6,759 nucleotides of DNA from Bacteroidota bacterium (lineage in GTDB: Bacteria > Bacteroidota > Bacteroidia > Bacteroidales > UBA10428): positions 1-6,759 of the forward strand of contig JAHEEB010000229.1 in the NCBI GenBank assembly GCA_024640925.1, read 5' to 3'. Shown here one piece after another: positions 1 to 5,466 of this stretch (position 1 is the stretch's first letter; each line of letters starts with the position of its first letter). The position numbers were made by a program, and so were the translations under genes. A model generated the notes under the pieces. That model saw only the letters and a list, made by a program, of their open reading frames with translations. It made no database searches and had not been told where the DNA came from.

Positions 1-1127
1 AAAAGCCCAATCTGTCCGTTCTTCTTCCCGCTCAATGCCTGGATAGAATTTTTAATAATATTTATTATAACTTGTTCTATCAATTGTCCGTCAGCTGTGA
101 TTGAAATATTAGAAGGATCGATTTTGACAGATAATTGAATCTGAGAAGTCTTTAATTCCTCTTCCAACAAATTTTTTACATTGGAAATAATATCACTGAT
201 TTTGCAGATTGCAAAGTTGGGCTGAGGGATTTTTGTGAGGTTTCGGTATGTATTAACAAAATGGAGAAGCCCGTCACTCCTCTTTTGGATTGTTTGCAAT
301 GCCATGTTAAATTCTTCTATTTCTTCACTATTAAGAAAAACTTTTCCCTGATCATCGCGGATTAAATCGTTTGTGTTCTGCGACAAAGTAGTAGATAAAC
401 TTGAAATCGGAGCTATTGAGTTCATAATTTCGTGAGTCATAACCCTGATGAGTTTCTGCCAGGCTTCAGTTTCCTGTTCCTCCAATACATTTTGAATGTC
501 CTTTATTGTTACAACGGTAATGAGTTTGTCCTTAATTTTAAAATTTGTCGCGTAGATTGTCAATTGTAATAAATCATCCTCATCTTGTACTTTAATGAGT
601 TCGCTTTGTCCGGGTTTTATTTCGAAAAGTATTTTCACCAGTTCAGGACTGAGACTATCAAGTCCCTGAATGTTTCTAAGGCCGGAAACCTGAAATAGTT
701 TTTTTGCAGCTTTGTTAATAAGTTCAATGGTTCCATCGGCCCTATATGCAATTACACTTACATCAATATTCTGCAATATCGTTTGCAAATAATAAAAGTG
801 CTCTTCTTTTTCATTCTTTACTTTTTGAAAATCATTTATTACCTCATTAAATGCACGATTAAGTTCGTCGAATGAAGTGCCCAACCCTTCGAGATTCACT
901 GTTCTGGTAAATTCTGAAAATCGAATTGATTCAAGAAAACCAGTGAGTTCTCTGTTTGTTTTATCAATAAATCGGATAAGAGAAAAAATCTGAAAAATGA
1001 TAATAGCGCCTACTATTACCGGAGTGAAAATATAATTTGTTGAGAATGAATAATAAAATAAAAAAATAGATAGAGTAATTAGCAGTACTCTAAAAACAAT
1101 CTTTATCCGAAAACTTTTAAAGTTCAT
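1..1127 (-). CDS. Sensor histidine kinase, NtrY-like, C-terminus cut by the window edge
   Basis: The minus-strand reading frame is open from an ATG at 1127 to the left edge (375 complete codons). Seen: two hydrophobic segments at about residues 8-27 and 33-52 separated by only a few residues, a charged HAMP-like linker (about 53-108), a PAS-like region (about 110-210), an H-box containing THEIMN with the likely phosphoacceptor His232, and the N-box of the HATPase domain (INIIKNSIQAL, Asn360). The G boxes lie beyond the edge, so about 60-80 residues are probably missing. By family it should autophosphorylate on His232 and pass phosphate to Asp56 of the regulator encoded just upstream. The two genes overlap by 11 bases (1117-1127) in different frames, which suggests one transcript and coupled translation. 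With almost no periplasmic loop, the signal is probably sensed in the membrane or by the cytoplasmic PAS region. The ligand is unknown. Confidence 0.92.
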   Translation of the reverse strand, partial: MNFKSFRIKIVFRVLLITLSIFLFYYSFSTNYIFTPVIVGAIIIFQIFSLIRFIDKTNRELTGFLESIRFSEFTRTVNLEGLGTSFDELNRAFNEVINDFQKVKNEKEEHFYYLQTILQNIDVSVIAYRADGTIELINKAAKKLFQVSGLRNIQGLDSLSPELVKILFEIKPGQSELIKVQDEDDLLQLTIYATNFKIKDKLITVVTIKDIQNVLEEQETEAWQKLIRVMTHEIMNSIAPISSLSTTLSQNTNDLIRDDQGKVFLNSEEIEEFNMALQTIQKRSDGLLHFVNTYRNLTKIPQPNFAICKISDIISNVKNLLEEELKTSQIQLSVKIDPSNISITADGQLIEQVIINIIKNSIQALSGKKNGQIGL

Positions 1128-2493
1128 ATTTTTCCATCCTGCGATAAAGCGAGGTCCTTGTTAAACCGAGATCGTCGGCGGCTTTAGTAATATTACCCTG
1201 ATGTTGTTTTAAAACTTTGGTAATAACTTTGCGCTCGATTTCATCAAGGTTATAAGTATCAAATTCTAGGTCAGATTGCTTTTTAAGTGGCTGTTTCAGA
1301 ATAAAATCGTCTGCATCAAGAATATTTGTATCGCACATGATAATGGCGCGTTCAATAGCATGCTGCAATTCTCTTACATTTCCGGGCCACGAATACAAGG
1401 ACATTTTCTTGTGTGCCTGAGCACTTATTTTATTAATTTTCTTTTTATACTTTTTAGTGTATAAAACAAGAAAATGGTTCGCCAGAATTTCTATATCACC
1501 AGTTCTTTCACGTAGGGGAGGCAGGTGTATCTCAACCGTATTAATACGATATAATAAATCCTGTCGGAACCTGCCCTGATCGACCATTTCGTATATATTG
1601 TTATTCGTAGCACAGATTAGACGTACATCAATATTAATTGATTTATTTGCTCCAACCCGCGTAACTTCGCGACGCTCAATGACAGTCAGTATTTTTGCCT
1701 GCAATGTCGGGGACAGGTTACCAATTTCATCAAGGAACAGGGTGCCGCCTGATGCAATTTCAAATCTTCCGGGTTTATCGGCCTTTGCATCGGTAAAGGA
1801 GCCCTTCATATGGCCAAAGAGTTCGCTTTCGAAAAGTGTTTCGGCAATCGATCCCAAATCAACACTCACGCACACATCATCCTTCCTCAAACTATTTCTG
1901 CATATGGCCCTCGCAACCAACTCTTTGCCGGTTCCATTTTCGCCAAGTATCAAGACATTGGCATCGGTCTGTGCAACTTTTTTTATAGTAGAGAAGACTT
2001 CCTTCATTTCCGGTGAATCGCCAATAAAGTCACGAAAAGGTTCATCGGCAATCTCAGATATTGCTCTCTGACTCGTGCGAAGCATAGTAGCCTCTTTTTT
2101 CGAACTTCGCAATTTTAACGCTGAAGAAATGGTGGCTAAAAGTTTTTCGTTCTGCCATGGTTTCAGAATAAAATCGGTAGCACCGGCTTTAAGAGATTTT
2201 ACAGCCTTTTCTGTATCGCCATAAGCGGTAATAAATATAACAACTGCTTCCTTATCAAGTTCCAGTATTTTCGAGAGCCAGTCAAATCCCTCCTGTCCAC
2301 TGCTTGCATCTTTAGTAAAATTCATATCGAGAAGGATGACATCATAATCCTCCACCTTCAACAAATCAATTACCCGGTTAGGTGTGGAGAGTGTCGTAAT
2401 TTTCTCGACATGAGGTTTTAAGAGAAGCTTTAAAGCAAAAAGTATATCCTCATTATCGTCTATCGCCAGTATTTTACCTTTTAGTTCATCCAT
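1117..2493 (-). CDS. Sigma-54-dependent response regulator, NtrC family
   Basis: This 458-residue protein has the full NtrC layout. The receiver domain (about 8-125) has acidic residues Asp12 and Asp13, phosphoacceptor Asp56 (ILLDM), Thr89 and Lys111 (ILKPW). The AAA+ domain (about 155-385) has Walker A GENGTGKE at 184-191, the sigma-54 contact loop as GSFTDA at 231-236, Walker B GGTLFLDEIGNL at 249-260 and the RFRQDLLYRIN segment with likely arginine fingers. The C-terminal Fis-type helix-turn-helix is at about 420-455 (NITKAADDLGLTRTSLYRR). The contact loop differs from textbook GAFTGA at two positions but keeps the Phe-Thr pair; a GAFTDA form is, from my knowledge of the phylum, common in Bacteroidota, so activity is expected. 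It should bind enhancer-like sites and drive open-complex formation by sigma-54 RNA polymerase when phosphorylated. It is first in an operon with the kinase and divergent from the ABC-tolC pair, its most likely target. Confidence 0.96.
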   Translation of the reverse strand: MDELKGKILAIDDNEDILFALKLLLKPHVEKITTLSTPNRVIDLLKVEDYDVILLDMNFTKDASSGQEGFDWLSKILELDKEAVVIFITAYGDTEKAVKSLKAGATDFILKPWQNEKLLATISSALKLRSSKKEATMLRTSQRAISEIADEPFRDFIGDSPEMKEVFSTIKKVAQTDANVLILGENGTGKELVARAICRNSLRKDDVCVSVDLGSIAETLFESELFGHMKGSFTDAKADKPGRFEIASGGTLFLDEIGNLSPTLQAKILTVIERREVTRVGANKSINIDVRLICATNNNIYEMVDQGRFRQDLLYRINTVEIHLPPLRERTGDIEILANHFLVLYTKKYKKKINKISAQAHKKMSLYSWPGNVRELQHAIERAIIMCDTNILDADDFILKQPLKKQSDLEFDTYNLDEIERKVITKVLKQHQGNITKAADDLGLTRTSLYRRMEKYEL

Positions 2494-2527
2494 AGTTCAT
2501 GGGGAGTAATATGATTGGATTTGCAAT

Positions 2528-2541
2528 GTACGAATTCGTAC
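2528..2541. promoter_or_regulatory. Perfect 14-bp palindrome, candidate activator-binding site
   Basis: GTACGAATTCGTAC equals its own reverse complement over all 14 bases; the flanking bases do not extend it. It is centred about 120 bases upstream of the predicted ABC transcription start, within the usual distance for enhancers of NtrC-family proteins, which bind dyads as dimers through Fis-type helix-turn-helix domains. Assignment to the neighbouring regulator is inference. It also lies 35-48 bases upstream of the regulator's own start codon, so it could mediate autoregulation. Confidence 0.55.
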
Positions 2542-2549
2542 TCTTTTTG

Positions 2550-2563
2550 TCACATATTCGAAC
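2550..2563. promoter_or_regulatory. Second, imperfect copy of the palindromic site
   Basis: TCACATATTCGAAC matches the 14-bp palindrome at 9 of 14 positions, including the run ATTCG and the terminal AC. It is offset by exactly 22 bases, close to two helical turns, so dimers on both sites would sit on the same face of the DNA. Paired strong and weak sites are common for NtrC-type activators. The left half is poorly conserved, so this could be chance. Confidence 0.35.
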
Positions 2564-2630
2564 AAAAAAATAAAACAAGGAAATAAGATATTGCAAATAA
2601 TAGGTTGGTTGACAACTATATATAAGTTAT

Positions 2631-2646
2631 TGGCATAATAAATGTT
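2631..2646 (+). promoter_or_regulatory. Candidate sigma-54 (-24/-12) promoter for the ABC-tolC operon
   Basis: TGGCA at 2631-2635 matches the -24 element. After GG there are exactly ten bases and then GT at 2644-2645, where the consensus has GC at -12. Spacing is therefore right and the -12 element has one mismatch in its core. The predicted start of transcription is near 2656, about 20 bases before the ATG at 2676. The divergent sigma-54 activator and the palindromic sites upstream support it. Confidence 0.45.
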
Positions 2647-2675
2647 ATCTTCAGGTTTTTTATAAGTGATATTTT

Positions 2676-3359
2676 ATGATTCGGACGGAAAACCTTACGA
2701 AAATATTTAGAGCCGATGAGGTTGAGACAATTGCACTTAAAGATGTGAATATAGGCATTGAAGAAGGCGAATTTGTCGCAATTATGGGGCCTTCGGGTTG
2801 TGGTAAAACTACCTTGTTAAATATCCTTGGGCTACTGGATACACCAACAATAGGTGAATATCTTTACCGTGGCCGGAACGTTTCAAGATTAAACGATGCA
2901 CAGCGTACAATAGAAAGAAAAGGCAAAATCGGATTTATTTTCCAAAGCTATAATCTGATTGAAGAGCTTACTGTATTCGAAAATGTAGAACTTCCGTTAA
3001 TATATATGGGAATATCGCAATCGGAAAGAATGATGTGTGTTAATAATGTTTTAGAAAGACTAAGAGTAAGTCACAGGGCTAAAAGTTTCCCCAGACAATT
3101 ATCTGGCGGACAACAACAAAGAGTTGCTATAGCCCGAGCAGTAGTTACACGTCCCGAATTAATACTTGCCGATGAGCCTACAGGAAACCTCGATTCAATA
3201 AACGGAGCTGAGGTGATAGAATTACTTACAGAATTAAACTCCGATGGAACAACCATTATAATGGTTACTCATTCGCCAACCGATGCTGATAAAGCAAACC
3301 GGATCATTCATTTGTTTGATGGTCATGTTTTATCAGAAAACTATAGAAAAGCAATATAA
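2676..3359 (+). CDS. ABC transporter ATP-binding protein, LolD/MacB type
   Basis: This 227-residue cytoplasmic ATPase has all the motifs of an active nucleotide-binding domain: Walker A GPSGCGKTT (38-46), Q-loop Gln90 in FIFQSYN, signature LSGGQQQR (142-149), Walker B LILADEP with catalytic Glu167, D-loop NLD (171-173) and switch His199. The length is that of a stand-alone LolD or MacB-type domain without a fused permease. Members of this family power FtsX/MacB-like permeases that extract lipoproteins from the inner membrane or drive periplasmic substrates through a TolC duct. The next gene, 66 bases downstream with no terminator between, is a TolC-family protein, which favours an export role over lipoprotein sorting. 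No permease gene is adjacent. The substrate cannot be told from the sequence. Expression probably depends on the upstream -24/-12-like element. Confidence 0.95.
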   Translation: MIRTENLTKIFRADEVETIALKDVNIGIEEGEFVAIMGPSGCGKTTLLNILGLLDTPTIGEYLYRGRNVSRLNDAQRTIERKGKIGFIFQSYNLIEELTVFENVELPLIYMGISQSERMMCVNNVLERLRVSHRAKSFPRQLSGGQQQRVAIARAVVTRPELILADEPTGNLDSINGAEVIELLTELNSDGTTIIMVTHSPTDADKANRIIHLFDGHVLSENYRKAI

Positions 3360-3425
3360 AAACTACATTTTGATTTATTTTACAGAAATAAAAGATCTCG
3401 TTACTATTACAATTAAACAAATCAT

Positions 3426-4760
3426 ATGACAAAATATCCGAAACTCCTTGTAGTCCTGGTGGGCAGCCTTATTTTTACATCAGTAAATGCGCAAAAGGCA
3501 TGGTCGCTTAAAGATTGCATAGATTATGCCCATTCAAATAATATACAGATTAAGCGAGTGGAATTACAGGCAGATGTTGCCTCGAATAATTATCTGCAAT
3601 CAAAAATGAATGTGTTTCCCAGTGTTAATGCCGGATTTGATCGAACTTATTATTTTGGCAGACACCTAAATGAGATTAGCAACGAAATTGAAGAAAATAA
3701 TTCATATGGTGATTATTTGGGTGTAAGGGCAAATGTCAATCTGTTTTCAGGTCTTCAGAATTACAACCAGATTAAAAAGAGTGAATTTCAAATGTTGGCC
3801 AGTATTCAGGATGTTGAAAAGGAGAAAGTGGTAATGTCGATGAATATTGCTGATGCATATCTGAATATTCTTTTTAATAAAGAATTGCTCGATGTGAATA
3901 AAAGACAGATGGAGATTACCAGTTTGCAGGTCGAGCGAACTTTAAAACTCTTTGAAGCAGGTAGTACTGCTAAGGGGACACTTCTTGAAATTCAGGCTCA
4001 ACTGGCAACAGAAAAGATGAATGTTGTAAATGCTCAGAACCAGCTCGATTTATCATATCTCAATCTGGTACAATTGTTAGATTTAGACTCACTTAAGGGG
4101 TTTGAAATTGTTGTCCCTGATTCTATTAGTCCTGAAAGCCTTCAAGCCATTCCCTCAGTAGCAGACATATACAATGAATCACTAAATTACTTACCCCAAA
4201 TAAAAAGTGCTGAGTACCAGTTAAAGAGCTCGAATAAAGAACTAAATATTCAAAAAGGAAAACTTAGTCCGGTAGTATATGCTAGTGCTTCAATAGGTTC
4301 ATCCTATTCATCAACACTTGAAGATAATTTAGCCCAGGATTATAGCGAGCAAATGGAGCTTTATTATAATAAAACTATTGGGGTGGGTGTTACTATTCCT
4401 ATTTTCAACAAATGGCAGGTAAAAACTGGTATCGATAACGCTAAAATTCAGGTGCTTGATGCTCAATATAATCTGGATCAGGTTAAACTGCAACTCTACA
4501 AGGAAATTCAGCAGTCATATAATGATGCCATTTCTGCCAGGGAAAAACACAATGCAGCTCTAGAAACAGTTAATTCATACAAAGAAGCATTTGTATATAC
4601 TGATCAGAAATTTACTGTGGGTATTGTAAACTCCGTAGAATATAGTGTAGCCAAAAATAATTATATCAAAGCTGAATCAGATTTACTCAAAGCGAAATAC
4701 GAGTATGTATTTTCAGTAAAAATACTCGAGTTCTATAGAGGAACTCCAATGGACATCTAA
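3426..4760 (+). CDS. TolC-family outer membrane efflux protein
   Basis: The product has 444 residues. It starts with a signal peptide (Lys-rich start, hydrophobic stretch at about 7-19, likely cleavage after SVNA at 22). The mature part shows the internal duplication of the outer membrane efflux (OEP) fold: a strand-to-helix turn at NLFSGLQNYNQIKKSEF (105-121) is matched by TIPIFNKWQVKTGIDNAK (323-340), and LFEAGSTAKGTLLEIQAQLA (175-194) is matched by KFTVGIVNSVEYSVAKNN (395-412). Long Gln-, Lys- and Glu-rich heptad-like helices fit the periplasmic coiled-coil barrel. Three copies should form an outer membrane channel with a periplasmic tunnel, linked to an inner membrane pump through an adaptor. 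It follows the ABC ATPase on the same strand after 66 bases and ends at an intrinsic terminator, so the two probably form a two-gene operon. No adaptor gene is present beside it. Confidence 0.94.
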   Translation: MTKYPKLLVVLVGSLIFTSVNAQKAWSLKDCIDYAHSNNIQIKRVELQADVASNNYLQSKMNVFPSVNAGFDRTYYFGRHLNEISNEIEENNSYGDYLGVRANVNLFSGLQNYNQIKKSEFQMLASIQDVEKEKVVMSMNIADAYLNILFNKELLDVNKRQMEITSLQVERTLKLFEAGSTAKGTLLEIQAQLATEKMNVVNAQNQLDLSYLNLVQLLDLDSLKGFEIVVPDSISPESLQAIPSVADIYNESLNYLPQIKSAEYQLKSSNKELNIQKGKLSPVVYASASIGSSYSSTLEDNLAQDYSEQMELYYNKTIGVGVTIPIFNKWQVKTGIDNAKIQVLDAQYNLDQVKLQLYKEIQQSYNDAISAREKHNAALETVNSYKEAFVYTDQKFTVGIVNSVEYSVAKNNYIKAESDLLKAKYEYVFSVKILEFYRGTPMDI

Positions 4761-4785
4761 AAAGGTAAAAGTTAGTTAAATGATT

Positions 4786-4815
4786 AGCCTGTAGATACTA
4801 TTTACAGGCTTTTTT
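4786..4815 (+). terminator. Intrinsic terminator after the TolC gene
   Basis: AGCCTGTA (4786-4793) pairs perfectly with TACAGGCT (4803-4810). The stem can continue inward through a G-U and two A-U pairs to a three-base loop, and a run of six T (4810-4815) follows. This is a strong rho-independent terminator for plus-strand transcripts, starting 25 bases after the TolC stop. On the minus strand no T-run follows the hairpin, so it is at best a weak terminator for the convergent gene. Confidence 0.85.
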
Positions 4816-5302
4816 CTAGTGCCAGGTAAGGCGCCTGCTGGAAAGTTGAATGAAACTGGCCTGTTTTCTTAAATCCTAAGTCGTCAGAAAATCTGCCTGA
4901 GGCTTCCATGCCACTGTATAAATCCATTCGTATCGCTTTATATCCACGTTCCCGGGCATATTGTTCAGCATAACCAACCAGCTTTTTGGCAATTCCATGC
5001 CCCTGCCAGTTAGGATGAACAGCCAGGTATTTAATATATAAAACTTTATCAGCTGTAACTTGCCAGTCAATTTTTTTATATTCTTCCGGTTCCTCTTCAT
5101 TTAAAATAACCATACCTTTAGCAATTCCTAATTCTTTGTATAGAAACAACGACCCTGTTTCAATTGCTTTTGTCATAATTTCTGATCCTGGAAAAGAATT
5201 GTTCCAATGATTAAACCCTTTTTCATTCATATCAGAAACACATTCCTTTAGCAGATATAAAACCTCGACAAGATCATTTTGAACTGCCTGTACAATTTTC
5301 AT
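4802..5302 (-). CDS. GNAT-family N-acetyltransferase
   Basis: This 166-residue cytoplasmic protein has a single GNAT domain. Seen: an N-terminal helix region with CVSDMNEKGFNHWNNSFP (21-38), the beta4 strand leading to LAVHPNWQGHGIAKKLVGYA (93-112), whose Q-G-H-G-I-A (100-105) is the acetyl-CoA pyrophosphate loop, and a C-terminal LGF motif (142-144). The family moves an acetyl group from acetyl-CoA to an amine on a small molecule, peptide or protein; the substrate here is unknown. The position where many GNATs carry the general-acid tyrosine (LYekLGF) is Ser139 (FSDDLGF). The gene is convergent with tolC, and its stop codon at 4802-4804 lies in the tolC terminator hairpin. Functional linkage to the efflux genes is not indicated. 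Confidence 0.9.
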   Translation of the reverse strand: MKIVQAVQNDLVEVLYLLKECVSDMNEKGFNHWNNSFPGSEIMTKAIETGSLFLYKELGIAKGMVILNEEEPEEYKKIDWQVTADKVLYIKYLAVHPNWQGHGIAKKLVGYAEQYARERGYKAIRMDLYSGMEASGRFSDDLGFKKTGQFHSTFQQAPYLALEKSL

Positions 5303-5466
5303 TTGAATGCTATTAACATGTTTTCTACAAAACTATAATAAATATAATAAATCTTTTTAATTTTTTAAGAGGTTAATTATCAATATCGCTTTTTTTATAA
5401 ACTAAATGCTGAAACTTCCCGTTTTATTTTTTTACGAGAAAGGATTAATTATTTTAGCGACAAATT
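5303..5466. other. AT-rich divergent intergenic region
   Basis: This 164-base gap lies between the divergent acetyltransferase and lipoprotein genes and is dominated by A and T tracts. Apart from the -7-like box for the acetyltransferase at 5328-5335, I see no clear operator, hairpin or small gene. The promoter of the lipoprotein gene is probably here, but no confident match was found; TATTTTAG at 5450-5457 resembles a Bacteroidota -7 box but would leave almost no leader before the ATG. Confidence 0.5.
5328..5335 (-). promoter_or_regulatory. Candidate Bacteroidota -7 box for the acetyltransferase gene
   Basis: Read on the minus strand this is TAGTTTTG, an exact match to the TAnnTTTG -7 element of Bacteroidota housekeeping promoters. 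It ends 25 bases before the ATG at 5302, which would give a leader of roughly 20 bases. No TTTG -33 element is visible at the usual distance, so support is limited. Confidence 0.4.

Larger units (their letters stand above)
2494..2675. promoter_or_regulatory. Divergent regulatory region between regulator and ABC ATPase genes
   Basis: This 182-base AT-rich gap separates the start codons of two divergent operons. It holds, left to right on the plus strand: a 9-bp element ATTTGCAAT (2519-2527), a perfect 14-bp palindrome (2528-2541), a related imperfect site (2550-2563), the exact inverse of the first element (ATTGCAAAT, 2590-2598), a 9-bp dyad GTTGACAAC (2608-2616) and a -24/-12-like promoter (2631-2646). 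I found no exact TAnnTTTG housekeeping -7 box directed toward the ABC gene. A promoter for the regulator-kinase operon must also lie here but I cannot place it. Confidence 0.6.

Noticed and set aside
1598..2071. 157-codon open frame on the plus strand
   Set aside because: It lies wholly antisense to the AAA+ domain of the regulator, whose motifs are intact, and its own translation shows no recognisable domain.
2544..2568. Inverted repeat TTTTTGT / ACAAAAA as a terminator
   Set aside because: The arms are seven bases of almost only A and T with an 11-base loop; it is too weak for a terminator and sits between two divergent start codons where none is needed.
2609..2639. TTGACA (2609-2614) with CATAAT (2634-2639) as an E. 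coli-type sigma-70 promoter
   Set aside because: The spacer is 19 bases, longer than usual, and Bacteroidota housekeeping promoters use a different consensus.
2654..2667. A second GG-N10-GT match to the sigma-54 spacing
   Set aside because: It lacks the rest of the -24 element and would start transcription at or after the ABC start codon.
3360..3425. Separate promoter or terminator between the ABC ATPase and TolC genes
   Set aside because: No hairpin with a T-run and no exact -7 box were found in the 66 bases, so a shared transcript is the simpler reading.
4876..5100. 74-codon open frame on the minus strand within the acetyltransferase gene
   Set aside because: Same strand but another frame inside a gene with clear GNAT motifs; its translation has no family character.
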